64,000 nucleotides of DNA from Bacteroidales bacterium (GTDB lineage: Bacteria > Bacteroidota > Bacteroidia > Bacteroidales > UBA1402). Both the position numbers and the translations under genes were made by a program. Of this stretch, positions 9,425-19,372 are shown in pieces; the first letter of the stretch is position 1; every line of letters begins with the position of its first letter. The stretch covers positions 62,001 to 126,000 of the forward strand of contig JAJFTH010000002.1 of assembly GCA_021373135.1 (NCBI GenBank). Reading direction: 5' to 3'. The notes below the pieces were generated by a model. It had not been told where the DNA came from. It did not search any database and saw only the letters and a program-made list of their open reading frames with translations.

Positions 9425-9775
9425 TTATTTCTTTAATGGATAATTCAATGGATGTTCTGCAATATGGAAAGAAATGCAAACTGCACTGATATTCGTAAGA
9501 CCCAAACATATTTTTACATAAACTTCAACCGACTTGACAGTAATTCCGAATACCCACATATCTGAAAAGCCTCTCATTTTCTCATTAACTGGGCCTGAAG
9601 AGTAATCTTCAGCTTTTAATTCCTGGATGAACTCTGTCCGTCGTATCGGAGAAATTTCCAACGAAAAGAGTGTTTGTGCATTCTTTTTTCGATCATCCAG
9701 ATAGACAATACCAAAAATATTTATCTTTGCTTTTAGTTCGTTTAAAAAGGATTCGACTTCATGTCTGTCTGCCAT
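9425..9775 (-). CDS. MqsR-like toxin (RelE-fold putative mRNA interferase)
   Basis: This is a 116-aa protein with the pattern of Bacteroidota MqsR-family proteins: an N-terminal helix (VESFLNELKAKINIFGIVYLDDR), a long D-Y-S-S-G-P segment, then strands MWVFGITVKSVEVYVKICLG and AVCISFHIAEHPLNYPLKK. MqsR toxins are ribosome-independent RNases. Here the family is recognised from the overall layout and the conserved tail, not from a proven catalytic triad. It is coupled to the downstream Panacea antitoxin and preceded by its own promoter. Confidence 0.6.
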   Translation of the reverse strand: MADRHEVESFLNELKAKINIFGIVYLDDRKKNAQTLFSLEISPIRRTEFIQELKAEDYSSGPVNEKMRGFSDMWVFGITVKSVEVYVKICLGLTNISAVCISFHIAEHPLNYPLKK

Positions 9776-9788
9776 GGTTGTTATTTTG

Positions 9789-9819
9789 CAAAATTAGTAT
9801 AATAATTCATGTTATACAA
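9789..9819 (-). promoter_or_regulatory. Promoter of the toxin-antitoxin operon
   Basis: On the minus strand, TTG (9819-9817), 20 nt, then TAATTTTG (9796-9789) fits TTG-N17-23-TAnnTTTG. The predicted start is only about 8-10 nt before the toxin ATG, giving a near-leaderless message. Further TAnnTTTG-like boxes occur at 9886-9893 and 9919-9926 in the AT-rich stretch upstream, but their TTG boxes sit 25-26 nt away. Confidence 0.45.
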
Positions 9820-9989
9820 CTTTATAGTTTATATTTTTTCAATAATTGTATATATTACTATATCTTTCTCTGGTTCTTGAATGATCAAATATACCTATTA
9901 GCATTATTACATAAATCACAAATATAACATATATATTTATAATATATTCACACAATGTAAATCTTTCACTCTTTGATTTTTATTGCTAA

Positions 9990-10205
9990 GCTCTAAAGCA
10001 TCCCGAAAAGCGGACGGCGGGAAGCGGTATGGTTGAGGGCGACTTTGAGAACGGACGCAGGGAGTCGCGCAGATGACTGCAAGGCTATTTTGTGAAGGCT
10101 CTGCAAGAGACAAACAAATAGCGCAGGAATCAAGCGATCACAAGGACGAACGAACGGAGCCCGAGGCTATGCCGCTGCACACCGGGAGCGATGCCCGATT
10201 ACCTG
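9990..10205. ncRNA. Candidate structured RNA of unknown family
   Basis: A sharply GC-rich block lies between the AT-rich toxin promoter region and the 3' end of guaA, without a convincing gene. Nested complementarity can be seen. 9998-10005 pairs with 10183-10194 (8 bp, 4-nt bulge). 10023-10032 pairs with 10167-10176 (10 bp including G-U). There are hairpins at 10039-10044/10063-10068 (GCGACT/AGTCGC), 10069-10072/10077-10080 (GCAG, loop ATGA) and 10100-10103/10107-10110. This is a multibranch fold closed by long-range stems. It lacks the usual RNase P or tmRNA signatures. The strand is undetermined; drawn pairings are for the plus strand. Confidence 0.35.
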
Positions 10206-10231
10206 AAAAAAAAAGAAAGACACTTATTTTT

Positions 10232-11752
10232 TTATTCCCACTCAATGGTTGCCGGCGGCTTGGACGAGATGTCATAAGTTACGCGGTTAACCCCTTTCAC
10301 TTTGTTGATGATTTCGTTGGACACCTTGGCCAGAAATTCGTAAGGCAAATGAGCCCAGTCGGCAGTCATGGCATCCGTAGAAGTTACGGCGCGCAGGGCG
10401 ACTGCGTTTTCATAAGTGCGTTCATCACCCATCACACCAACCGAACGAATCGGCAACAAAATGACACCGGCCTGCCAAACCTGATCGTAGAGATTCCATT
10501 CGCGCAAGCTGTCGATGAAGATGGCGTCGGCTTCCTGCGCAATGCGTACTTTTTCTTTCGTGATGTCTCCCAGAATTCGCACAGCCAAGCCCGGGCCGGG
10601 GAAGGGTTGACGCTTGATGAGGTTTTGCGGCATTCCCAATTTGTTTCCCACGCGGCGGACTTCATCTTTGAATAACAGACGCAGCGGTTCACAAAGTTTC
10701 AGGTTCATCTTTTTGGGCAAGCCTCCAACATTGTGGTGGGATTTGATGGTGGTACCGGTGATGGAAAGCGATTCGATGCAATCGGGATAAATGGTGCCCT
10801 GGGCAAGCCATTTGACATCCTTTATTTTTCGGGCTTCCTCATCAAATATATCGATAAAGCCTTTGCCTATGATTTTGCGTTTCTTTTCAGGATCGGCGAC
10901 GCCTGCCAGTTCTTTGTAAAAATGATCTTCTGCATTGACGCCGATGACGTTCAGGCCGAGCTGTTCGTAGTCGTGCATCACATTCTTGAATTCATCTTTA
11001 CGAAGCAAACCGTGATCAACGAAAATACAGGTCAGGTTTTTGCCGATGGCTTTATTCAGCAAAACGGCACAAACGGAAGAATCAACCCCGCCGGACAGGC
11101 CCAGTACCACTTTGTCATCGCCAAGCTGAGCTTTCAGGGATGCGACGGTGGAATCGATAAAGGATGCTGCCGACCAGTCTTTGGCACAACCGCAAATGGT
11201 CAGGAAGTTGTCCAAAAGTTTTGTTCCGTCTACTGTATGAAAAACTTCCGGGTGAAACTGAACGCCCCATGTATTTTCACCTTTGATATGATAAGCCGCA
11301 ATGGGAACATCTTTCGTCGAAGCAATGGTTTCAAAATCTTCAGGGATGTTGGTGATGGTATCACCGTGCGACATCCATATTTGTGAGTTTTCTGTAAAAT
11401 CTTTCAGAAGCGGATTTTCGGAGGAAAAATACCCGATATTTGCGCGGCCGTATTCGCGGGAACCGGCAGGCTGCACCGAACCGCCTGCGTTGTAAGCGAT
11501 CAGTTGGGCACCATAACAGATACCCAAAACCGGATATTTCTTGCGAAGTCTGGAAACGTCTGTCTTGAAAGCCGCTTCGTCGTACACTGAAAATGGGCTT
11601 CCGGAAAGGATCACCCCTTTTACATCGGATGCTCCGTATGGAAATTTGTTGTACGGAAGGATTTCGCAATACGTATCTAACTCACGCACACGACGGGCAA
11701 TCAATTGTGTGGTTTGTGAACCGAAGTCGAGGATAATGATTCTTTCTTGCAT
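10232..11752 (-). CDS. guaA: GMP synthase (glutamine-hydrolysing)
   Basis: Converts XMP to GMP using glutamine and ATP, the last step of guanine nucleotide synthesis. Residues 1-190 are a class I glutamine amidotransferase with nucleophile Cys79 (LGICYGAQL) and the later His-x-Glu (QFHPEVF). The ATP pyrophosphatase domain has the PP-loop [11 protein letters not shown], and the C-terminal dimerisation domain ends in [11 protein letters not shown]. Full length (506 aa). It is monocistronic here, divergent from the gapA side. Confidence 0.97.
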   Translation of the reverse strand: MQERIIILDFGSQTTQLIARRVRELDTYCEILPYNKFPYGASDVKGVILSGSPFSVYDEAAFKTDVSRLRKKYPVLGICYGAQLIAYNAGGSVQPAGSREYGRANIGYFSSENPLLKDFTENSQIWMSHGDTITNIPEDFETIASTKDVPIAAYHIKGENTWGVQFHPEVFHTVDGTKLLDNFLTICGCAKDWSAASFIDSTVASLKAQLGDDKVVLGLSGGVDSSVCAVLLNKAIGKNLTCIFVDHGLLRKDEFKNVMHDYEQLGLNVIGVNAEDHFYKELAGVADPEKKRKIIGKGFIDIFDEEARKIKDVKWLAQGTIYPDCIESLSITGTTIKSHHNVGGLPKKMNLKLCEPLRLLFKDEVRRVGNKLGMPQNLIKRQPFPGPGLAVRILGDITKEKVRIAQEADAIFIDSLREWNLYDQVWQAGVILLPIRSVGVMGDERTYENAVALRAVTSTDAMTADWAHLPYEFLAKVSNEIINKVKGVNRVTYDISSKPPATIEWE

Positions 11753-11928
11753 GGGAAAATTCTCTAAGAAATTAAGCTGCGAAATTACGGAATATTTTTG
11801 AAAATCATGGTGGAATATCTTACATTTGTGCGCCCTTCATGCGTCTGCTTTTAAGCTTTCCATGGGAATATTTGCAGCAATATGGGCTATCCTGAATGGC
11901 TTAAGTGTTTCTTTTAGGTTTGTAATAT

Positions 11929-12015
11929 ATGAATAGAAAGTACTTGTTTTTCTTCTTTTTCCTATTGGTTGTGGTATTGGTAATGACTTCCTGCAAGTCT
12001 CCGTGTGGATGTTGA
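11929..12015 (+). CDS. Very small putative lipoprotein
   Basis: A 28-codon frame reads as a complete lipoprotein precursor: N-terminal MNRKY, a run of hydrophobic residues (FFFFFLLVVVLVM), the lipobox TSC and the tail CKSPCGC before the stop. Mature product would be only about seven residues, three of them Cys. It sits alone between guaA and gapA. Bacteroidota genomes do carry such tiny lipoproteins, but no ribosome-binding or promoter evidence is strong, so coding remains likely rather than certain. Confidence 0.45.
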   Translation: MNRKYLFFFFFLLVVVLVMTSCKSPCGC

Positions 12016-12099
12016 AATGCAGTAGTAAAAAAAACGAAAGAAATCTTTTTTTTTGATGCAAAATGTGTAATTTTGTGGTCGATTTTGATTATACACTAA

Positions 12100-13119
<1,020 letters not shown>

Positions 13120-13139
13120 TTTACGATATAAACTTTTGG

Positions 13140-13172
13140 AAAGCCGTTCCTTTGGAGCGGCTTTTCTTTTTT
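13140..13172 (+). terminator. Intrinsic terminator after gapA
   Basis: AAAGCCGTTCC (13140-13150) pairs over 11 positions, with one G-U, with GGAGCGGCTTT (13154-13164) around a TTT loop. A T-rich run follows to 13172. Confidence 0.85.
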
Positions 13173-13214
13173 CGTATACTTGCATAAAAGAGCATATTAA
13201 GGAGTCCCTAACTT

Positions 13215-14147
13215 ATGAAGAATACCCTCATCACCATCATCGGGCCTACAGCCTCTGGAAAGACCAAACTGGCCGTTAACCTCGCCAATGTTCTGGATGC
13301 GGAAATTATCAGCGGCGATTCCAGGCAGGTCTATCGTGGAATGGATATCGGTACAGGCAAGGATCTTTCAGAATATACCATTGGTGGCAAGCAAATTCCT
13401 TATCATTTGATTGATATGGCAGATGCCGGATACAAGTACAATGTGTACGAGTATCAGCATGATTTCCTACAGGCATATACTTCCATCTGTGAAAGGGGAA
13501 AACGGCCGATCCTTTGCGGCGGCACCGGATTGTATGTCGAATCTGTCCTGAGGGGGTATAAGTTGGTGCCTGTTCCGGCGGATCCCGTATTGAGATGCAG
13601 GTTGGAACAAAACACGCTTCCTGAGTTGATCAAAATCCTGTCGACCTATAAGAAACTGCACAATACTACGGATGTGGATACGGTCAAAAGGGCAATCCGT
13701 GCCATCGAGATTGAGGAGTACTATATGAACCATCCGGAAATATCATCCGGATTTCCTGAAATACCTTATGTCGTTTTCGGGTTACAGCTCGATAGGGAAG
13801 AACGCCGGAAACGAATCAGCCAAAGGTTGAAAGCCAGACTGAATGAAGGTTTGGTGGAAGAAATCCGCGCGCTTCTGGATCGGGGTATTCCGGTAGAAGA
13901 CCTGATATACTACGGTCTTGAGTATAAGTATGTCAGTCTGTACGTGACCGGGGCTCTAAGTTATGAGGCCATGTTCAGTCAGTTGGAAATAGCCATCCAT
14001 CAATTTGCAAAAAGGCAAATGACCTGGTTCAGGGGAATGGAAAAGCGCGGAATTTCGATTGTTTGGCTGGATGCCCTGACAGATACCGATGAAAATGTTC
14101 AGATGATGCTCGATGCTCTGTCAGCCAAGTCTGCTGATCTTGCGTAA
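13215..14147 (+). CDS. miaA: tRNA dimethylallyltransferase
   Basis: Adds the dimethylallyl group to A37 of tRNAs reading UNN codons. The P-loop IIGPTASGKTKLAVNLA, the DSRQVYRGMDIGTGK segment and GGTGLYVESVLRGY are all family signatures, and the C-terminal KRQMTWFRG is present. 310 aa, normal length. Its last 27 bases overlap the 3' end of the convergent CRP-family gene. Bacteroidales often have two miaA copies; this is one of them. Confidence 0.93.
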   Translation: MKNTLITIIGPTASGKTKLAVNLANVLDAEIISGDSRQVYRGMDIGTGKDLSEYTIGGKQIPYHLIDMADAGYKYNVYEYQHDFLQAYTSICERGKRPILCGGTGLYVESVLRGYKLVPVPADPVLRCRLEQNTLPELIKILSTYKKLHNTTDVDTVKRAIRAIEIEEYYMNHPEISSGFPEIPYVVFGLQLDREERRKRISQRLKARLNEGLVEEIRALLDRGIPVEDLIYYGLEYKYVSLYVTGALSYEAMFSQLEIAIHQFAKRQMTWFRGMEKRGISIVWLDALTDTDENVQMMLDALSAKSADLA

Positions 14148-14825
14148 TTTTTCCTCATCAATGATTTTGATCCTTCGCCCGTCCATGGCGATGACTTTTT
14201 CGGAAACAAACATGGAAAGAGTCCTGATGGCATTGGATGTTGTCATGTTGGACAAGTTTGCCAGATCTTCTCTGGAAAGATAAACGTTGATGGTTGCTCC
14301 GTCTTCTTCCAAATCGTAGTTGTCGCGCATGAAAATCAGGGATTCGGCCAGACGTCCACGGATATGTTTTTGGGTCAGGTTGACCTGCCTGGCGTCAGAA
14401 ATGCCTAAATCAACGGACAGGGCGCGAATAAAGAAGTATGATAAAGTCAGATTCTGGTGGATCAGTTTCAGGATGACCTCTTTTGGAATCAGTACAACAG
14501 TGGCTGATTCAAAGGCACAGGCTGTCGTGTTATATTTTTCTTCGGCAAAAATCGCCCGATAAGCAAAATAACTGATTGGTTGCATGATACGCACGATTTG
14601 GTTGCGTCCTCCAACGCCTTCCTTATAGATTTTTATCTTGCCTTTGACAAGACACATCATATGGGTAGGCTTATCTCCTTCATAATGAATGATTTCATTC
14701 TTCTTGAAGTGCTGCACAAAAAAATTGGATTTCAGGTATTCTTGTTCTTCGGGAGTCAGTGCTTGCCAAATCTCGACCAAATTCTCCAATTCCTTGGTTT
14801 CAGTGATGGTCTGCTTTTTTACCAT
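14121..14825 (-). CDS. CRP/FNR-family transcriptional regulator
   Basis: A 234-aa regulator with an N-terminal cyclic-nucleotide-binding-type beta barrel (residues about 35-140; FKKNEIIHYEGDKPTHMMCLVKGKIKIYKEG) and a C-terminal winged helix (YLSREDLANLSNMTTSNAIRTL). It has no N-terminal cysteine cluster, so it is not a canonical FNR oxygen sensor; the ligand is unknown. It overlaps miaA tail-to-tail by 27 bp and has a good promoter upstream, back-to-back with the purU control region. Confidence 0.85.
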   Translation of the reverse strand: MVKKQTITETKELENLVEIWQALTPEEQEYLKSNFFVQHFKKNEIIHYEGDKPTHMMCLVKGKIKIYKEGVGGRNQIVRIMQPISYFAYRAIFAEEKYNTTACAFESATVVLIPKEVILKLIHQNLTLSYFFIRALSVDLGISDARQVNLTQKHIRGRLAESLIFMRDNYDLEEDGATINVYLSREDLANLSNMTTSNAIRTLSMFVSEKVIAMDGRRIKIIDEEKLRKISRLG

Positions 14826-14854
14826 TTGTTGTTTTAAAACATACTTTTATAACG

Positions 14855-14884
14855 CAAAAATAGGTGATATATTCGAAAAAACAA
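14855..14884 (-). promoter_or_regulatory. Promoter of the CRP-family regulator
   Basis: On the minus strand, TTG (14884-14882), 19 nt, then TATTTTTG (14862-14855) fits the Bacteroidota consensus. On the opposite strand a TATTTTTG at 14905-14912 probably serves as the -7 box of purU, so the two divergent promoters are interleaved. Confidence 0.55.
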
Positions 14885-14935
14885 TTTAATTGTGTGTTTT
14901 TTGCTATTTTTGCAGCTCTTTAATCTGAAAGATTT

Positions 14936-15811
14936 ATGACGATCCTGAACCATCCTGATAAAACAGCTATCTTATTGATACATTGCCCTGATCAAAAGGG
15001 AATCCTTGCAGCTGTGACAGACTTCATCAATGTGAATAAAGGAAACATATTATATCTTGACCAGCATGTTGACCGTAAGGCAGATGTTTTTTTTATGCGT
15101 GTGGAGTGGTCTCTGGAACAGTTTACAATTCCTATTGAAAAAATCGAAGACTATTTCAACACGCTCTATGCTCAAAAGTATCAAATGTCCTTTCGTCTAT
15201 ATTTCGGAGATCATAAACCCAAAATGGCCATTTTTGTATCAAGAATGTCACATTGCCTTTTTGACCTTTTGGCACACTATACTTCAGGTGACTGGAATGT
15301 GGAAATACCTTGCATTATCAGCAATCATGAAGATTTAGCTCTTCTTGTAGAACAATTTGGCATTCCCTTTCATCATATTCCCATCACCAAGGATAATAAA
15401 GATGCGCAGGAAGTGCGGGAAATAGAGCTTTTAGACTCTTACGGCATTGATTTTATCGTTTTGGCCAGATATATGCAGATCGTTTCTGACGAGTTTGTTG
15501 CTCATTATCCCAATAAGATCATCAACATTCATCATTCCACCTTGCCTGCTTTTGTCGGATCAAAACCCTATCATGCAGCTTATGAAAGGGGAGTGAAGAT
15601 TATCGGGGCTACCAGCCATTATGTGACGGCCGATCTGGATGCAGGACCCATCATTGAACAGGATGTCATCCGCATTTCTCACAAGGACTCGGTGGAAGCA
15701 TTGATACACCGGGGACAGGAAATTGAAAAAATTGTCCTCTCGAGGGCTGTCGAAAAACACCTTCAACGGAAAATTCTGGTTTACCAAAACCGTACAGTGG
15801 TTTTTAATTGA
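14936..15811 (+). CDS. purU: Formyltetrahydrofolate deformylase
   Basis: Hydrolyses 10-formyl-THF to formate and THF. The N-terminal ACT domain (residues about 8-85; ILLIHCPDQKGILAAVTDFIN) precedes a formyltransferase fold with the catalytic HHSTLPAFVGSKPYHAAYERGVKIIG and ...GPIIEQD motifs. 291 aa. It is the first gene of a run ending with hisIE and lies 18 bp before hisH. Linking one-carbon balance to histidine synthesis is plausible since the his pathway releases AICAR, but this is inference. Confidence 0.93.
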   Translation: MTILNHPDKTAILLIHCPDQKGILAAVTDFINVNKGNILYLDQHVDRKADVFFMRVEWSLEQFTIPIEKIEDYFNTLYAQKYQMSFRLYFGDHKPKMAIFVSRMSHCLFDLLAHYTSGDWNVEIPCIISNHEDLALLVEQFGIPFHHIPITKDNKDAQEVREIELLDSYGIDFIVLARYMQIVSDEFVAHYPNKIINIHHSTLPAFVGSKPYHAAYERGVKIIGATSHYVTADLDAGPIIEQDVIRISHKDSVEALIHRGQEIEKIVLSRAVEKHLQRKILVYQNRTVVFN

Positions 15812-15829
15812 TCTTACCAAGTTATCAGC

Positions 15830-16420
15830 ATGAAAGTTGCCATCATAAAATATAACGCAGGGAATATTTATTCAGTCATGCATGGTTTGAAACGCATCGG
15901 CATCGAACCGATCGTGACTGACGACAAGAGCTTTATCCTGTCTGCAGACAAAGTCATTTTTCCCGGAGTGGGCGAGGCTTCTTCAACGATGGCCTATTTG
16001 CATGAGCATAAACTGGACGAGTTGATTCGGGATCTGAAACAACCAGTGCTTGGTATCTGTATTGGCCTTCAACTGATGTGCAAACATTCAGAAGAAGGTA
16101 ACACGGAATGTTTGGGCATATTCGATGCAGAAGTCAAGCGTTTTCAGTCTCAAAAAATCAGCGACAAAGTGCCTCAGATGGGCTGGAACACCATCCATTC
16201 TTTGCAGACAAAGCTGTTTACCCCTGAAATGGAAAACCAGTATGTCTATTACGTTCACAGTTATTATGCAACCTGTTGTAGCCAGACCATTGCTGTGACC
16301 GATTATCTGCAGCCGTTTAGTGCCGCCTTGAACCGGGACAATTTTTATGCGACACAGTTCCATCCGGAAAAAAGCGGATTATTGGGTGAAAGTATTTTAC
16401 GAAATTTCATGAATTTGTAG
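15830..16420 (+). CDS. hisH: Imidazole glycerol phosphate synthase, glutaminase subunit
   Basis: Supplies ammonia from glutamine to HisF in histidine synthesis. It is a class I amidotransferase with nucleophile Cys77 ([10 protein letters not shown]) and His/Glu in FHPEKSG. 196 aa, full length. Four bases separate it from hisA, so the two are probably translationally coupled. Confidence 0.95.
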   Translation: MKVAIIKYNAGNIYSVMHGLKRIGIEPIVTDDKSFILSADKVIFPGVGEASSTMAYLHEHKLDELIRDLKQPVLGICIGLQLMCKHSEEGNTECLGIFDAEVKRFQSQKISDKVPQMGWNTIHSLQTKLFTPEMENQYVYYVHSYYATCCSQTIAVTDYLQPFSAALNRDNFYATQFHPEKSGLLGESILRNFMNL

Positions 16421-16424
16421 AGCG

Positions 16425-17141
16425 ATGGATATCATACCGGCAATAGACTTGATGGAAGGTAAATGTGTACGATTGGCACAAGGTGATTACGACCGAAAGA
16501 CCACTTACAACGAAAATCCGCTGGAAGTGGCCAAGGCGTTTGAAGACCATGGCATTCGTCGTTTGCATCTGGTTGACCTGGATGGAGCGAAAGCGCAACA
16601 TATAGTGAATCACCGGGTGCTTGAAAATATTGCGACACACACTTCTTTGGTGATTGATTTTGGAGGAGGTCTCAAGACCGATGATGATTTGCGCATTGCT
16701 TTTGAATGTGGCGCAAAAATGATTACAGGAGGAAGCATTGCCGTAAAATCACCCGGTATTTTTGAGTCGTGGATTCATCAATTCGGTGCAGAAAAAATCA
16801 TTCTCGGTGCCGATGTAAAAAATGAAAAAATAGCGGTGACCGGCTGGACGGAGGATACCGGACTTTCTCTCTTGCCCTTTCTGAAAGATTATACCGGCAA
16901 GGGCATCCGAAAAGTGATTTGCACCGACATCAGCAAAGATGGTATGTTGCAAGGTCCTTCCACTGAATTGTACAAGAAGATACTCACCGCTTTTCCGGAT
17001 ATGTATCTGGTGGCCAGTGGCGGTGTCGGCTCTGTGGCAGACCTCGAGGTACTTGATCAAGCCGGTTTGCCGGCGGTCATTTTTGGGAAGGCCCTCTATG
17101 AAGGTCAGATTGCCTTGAAGGATTTGCGTCCGTTTTTGTAA
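16425..17141 (+). CDS. hisA: ProFAR isomerase
   Basis: Isomerises the aminoaldose ProFAR to PRFAR. It is a (beta/alpha)8 barrel with N-terminal [19 protein letters not shown] (catalytic Asp8), a first phosphate motif around [11 protein letters not shown] and a second around [12 protein letters not shown]. 238 aa. It sits between hisH and hisF, the usual order in Bacteroidota. Confidence 0.96.
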   Translation: MDIIPAIDLMEGKCVRLAQGDYDRKTTYNENPLEVAKAFEDHGIRRLHLVDLDGAKAQHIVNHRVLENIATHTSLVIDFGGGLKTDDDLRIAFECGAKMITGGSIAVKSPGIFESWIHQFGAEKIILGADVKNEKIAVTGWTEDTGLSLLPFLKDYTGKGIRKVICTDISKDGMLQGPSTELYKKILTAFPDMYLVASGGVGSVADLEVLDQAGLPAVIFGKALYEGQIALKDLRPFL

Positions 17142-17158
17142 AATAGGCTAAAAAAGAT

Positions 17159-17914
17159 ATGCTCGCAAAAAGAATTGTCCCTTGTTTGGACGTTAAAGAT
17201 GGAGAAACAGTAAAAGGTATTAACTTTGTAAACTTTCGTCAGGCGGGTGATCCTGTGGAGCTTGGCGCAGAGTATAGCCGTCAGGGTGCTGATGAGCTGG
17301 TTTACCTCGATATTACCGCTTCTCACGAAGGTCGCAAGACTTTTACCGATATGGTGAAAAGAGTAGCAGCTGAAGTGAGTATCCCTTTTACGGTGGGTGG
17401 AGGTATCAATGAGCTGAAAGATGTGGATCGTTTACTGAATGCGGGTGCTGACAAAGTTTCCGTCAATTCCGCTGTGATAAGAAATCCACAACTCATCAAC
17501 GATATTTCGCGTAACTTTGGTGCACAAGTTTGCGTGGTTGCCATTGATGCCAAATATGAAGGCGGAGAATGGATTTGTTATTTAAACGGTGGCCGGATCC
17601 CAACAGACAAAAAATTATTCACCTGGGCTTTGGAAGCGCAGGAGCGGGGAGCCGGGGAAATTCTGTTCACCAGTATGTCCCACGATGGTGTGAAAATGGG
17701 TTATGCCAACGATGCCTTGAGCCATTTGGCGGACAGTTTGTCCATACCTGTCATTGCTTCGGGAGGAGCTGGAACAAAAGAACATTTCAGGGATGCGTTT
17801 CTCATCGGAAAAGCTGATGCGGCATTGGCAGCCAGTGTTTTCCACTTTGGGGAGATTACCATTCCGGATTTGAAAGATTACCTGAGCACTCAGGGTGTTG
17901 TGGTTAGAAAATAA
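17159..17914 (+). CDS. hisF: Imidazole glycerol phosphate synthase, cyclase subunit
   Basis: Forms imidazole glycerol phosphate and AICAR from PRFAR using ammonia tunnelled from HisH. The barrel start [21 protein letters not shown] contains the catalytic Asp11, and [14 protein letters not shown] and [13 protein letters not shown] are the phosphate-binding loops. 251 aa. Confidence 0.97.
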   Translation: MLAKRIVPCLDVKDGETVKGINFVNFRQAGDPVELGAEYSRQGADELVYLDITASHEGRKTFTDMVKRVAAEVSIPFTVGGGINELKDVDRLLNAGADKVSVNSAVIRNPQLINDISRNFGAQVCVVAIDAKYEGGEWICYLNGGRIPTDKKLFTWALEAQERGAGEILFTSMSHDGVKMGYANDALSHLADSLSIPVIASGGAGTKEHFRDAFLIGKADAALAASVFHFGEITIPDLKDYLSTQGVVVRK

Positions 17915-17933
17915 AAGTTATAATTATAGTCTT

Positions 17934-18530
17934 ATGAACTTAGATTACAGTAAATTGAATGGCTTGGTGCCTGCTATCATTCAAGACGCCAAAACCGGAA
18001 AAGTTTTGATGCTGGGTTTTATGAATGAAGAAGCATTTGCTAAAACCCTGGAGACCGGACAAGTATGTTTTTTCAGTCGTACCAAACAACGTCTTTGGAC
18101 GAAAGGTGAGGAAAGTGGAAACTTTTTGAATGTGGTTTCCATGAAGGAAGATTGCGATCACGACACTTTACTGATTCAGGCCAATCCTGTTGGCCCTGTA
18201 TGTCATATGGGATGGGACACCTGTTTCAACGAGGAAAACCAAACCGGCGATTTTGAATTTTTACGTTATTTGCAGGATTTTATTGACCGTCGCTATCAGG
18301 AAAAGCCGGAAAATTCTTATACGACCTCTTTGTTTAACAGCGGTGTAAACCGTATGGCGCAGAAAGTGGGAGAAGAGGCTGTTGAGACTGTCATTGAAGC
18401 AACAAACGGTACTGACGAACGTTTCCTGTATGAAGCGTCTGATCTGGTCTATCACTTGATTGTGCTGCTTACCAGCAAAGGATACCGCCTGGAAGATCTG
18501 GGCAGGGAATTGAAGAAAAGACATCAATAA
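17934..18530 (+). CDS. hisIE: Bifunctional phosphoribosyl-AMP cyclohydrolase / phosphoribosyl-ATP pyrophosphatase
   Basis: Catalyses steps 2 and 3 of histidine synthesis. The N-terminal HisI domain carries the metal-binding DCDHDTLLIQ and CHMGWDTCF; the C-terminal HisE domain carries VGEEAVETVIEA. The frame is open to 17895, inside hisF, but ATG 17934 (MNLDYSKLNGLVPAIIQD) is the family start, giving 198 aa. hisG, hisD, hisC and hisB are not in the window. Confidence 0.94.
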   Translation: MNLDYSKLNGLVPAIIQDAKTGKVLMLGFMNEEAFAKTLETGQVCFFSRTKQRLWTKGEESGNFLNVVSMKEDCDHDTLLIQANPVGPVCHMGWDTCFNEENQTGDFEFLRYLQDFIDRRYQEKPENSYTTSLFNSGVNRMAQKVGEEAVETVIEATNGTDERFLYEASDLVYHLIVLLTSKGYRLEDLGRELKKRHQ

Positions 18531-18531
18531 T

Positions 18532-18559
18532 ATCTGGTTTGGTGGTGCTGATACCAGAT
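18532..18559 (+). terminator. Hairpin between hisIE and the ftsE-like gene
   Basis: ATCTGGT (18532-18538) and ACCAGAT (18553-18559) form a perfect 7-bp stem with a 14-nt loop, beginning two bases after the hisIE stop codon. There is no immediate T-run, so it may protect or attenuate rather than end the transcript. Confidence 0.4.
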
Positions 18560-18590
18560 GGAAAAAAGCTTTCTATAAAACAATATACAA

Positions 18591-19259
18591 ATGGACGAGG
18601 ATATTCTGATTCAATACAAAGGTGTTGAAGTTTGTCGGGAAGAACTTACGGTACTTCATAATGTCAATTTGGAGGTACACAAAGGTGAATTTGTCTATAT
18701 TATCGGAAAAGTAGGTTCGGGAAAAAGCAGCCTGCTTAAAACCATGTACAATGATGTACCTGTATTTGTCGGGACTGCGCGCATTTTTGAATACGATTTG
18801 ACTTGTTTGAAAAGTAAACAGGTACCTTTTTTACGCCGTCGTTTTGGTATTGTATTCCAGGATTTTCAACTGTTGATAGACCGTAATGTGGAAGAAAATC
18901 TTTCATTTGTCCTTCGATCAACCGGCTGGAAAAACAAGCCGCAAATGGATGATCGCATCAAAGAGGTGCTTGACCAGGTCGGAATGTCCAATAAAGGGTA
19001 CAAAATGCCGCATGAGCTATCCGGAGGTGAACAGCAAAGAATTGTCATGGCCAGGGCATTGCTCAATTATCCGGATATCATTTTGGCAGACGAACCTACC
19101 GGAAATCTTGATCCGGAAACAGGCAGCGAAATTGTGAAGTTGTTGCACAACATACGGGAATCAGGCACGACTGTGATTATGAGCACCCATAATCTGGGCT
19201 TTGTCCGGAGCTATCCGGGCCGCGTCCTAAAATGCGAAAATAACAGATTGATTGAATAA
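18591..19259 (+). CDS. ftsE: FtsE-like ABC transporter ATPase
   Basis: This 222-aa ABC ATPase has Walker A GKVGSGKSSLL, signature LSGGEQQRIVMARAL, Walker B IILADEPTGNLD and H-loop STHN, with the FtsE-like GIVFQDFQLL Q-loop. In the divisome FtsE works with the membrane protein FtsX. No ftsX is next to it here, so membership of the FtsE/LolD superfamily is sure but the cell-division role is inferred. Confidence 0.8.
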   Translation: MDEDILIQYKGVEVCREELTVLHNVNLEVHKGEFVYIIGKVGSGKSSLLKTMYNDVPVFVGTARIFEYDLTCLKSKQVPFLRRRFGIVFQDFQLLIDRNVEENLSFVLRSTGWKNKPQMDDRIKEVLDQVGMSNKGYKMPHELSGGEQQRIVMARALLNYPDIILADEPTGNLDPETGSEIVKLLHNIRESGTTVIMSTHNLGFVRSYPGRVLKCENNRLIE

Positions 19260-19275
19260 AAAAAATGTACCTTTG
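19248..19275 (+). promoter_or_regulatory. Promoter for lysC-lysA
   Basis: TTG (19248-19250), 17 nt, TACCTTTG (19268-19275) matches the Bacteroidota consensus and overlaps the end of the ftsE-like gene. The predicted leader before lysC is about 90 nt. No lysine riboswitch fold is recognisable in it. Confidence 0.6.
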
Positions 19276-19372
19276 TGATCGGTTGCACAACTGTGTGAAT
19301 GAGCCTGTCAACGGCATGTGTCAACCACTTGAAGCGATAAAATAAAAAACGAACCAATAAAGAAACAATAAA

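Noticed and set aside
10073..10675. 200-codon frame on the plus strand opposite guaA
   Set aside because: It overlaps guaA on the other strand and has no recognisable domain; guaA is complete.
19276..19372. Possible lysine riboswitch before lysC
   Set aside because: The leader is under 100 nt and lacks the five-helix lysine aptamer pattern.
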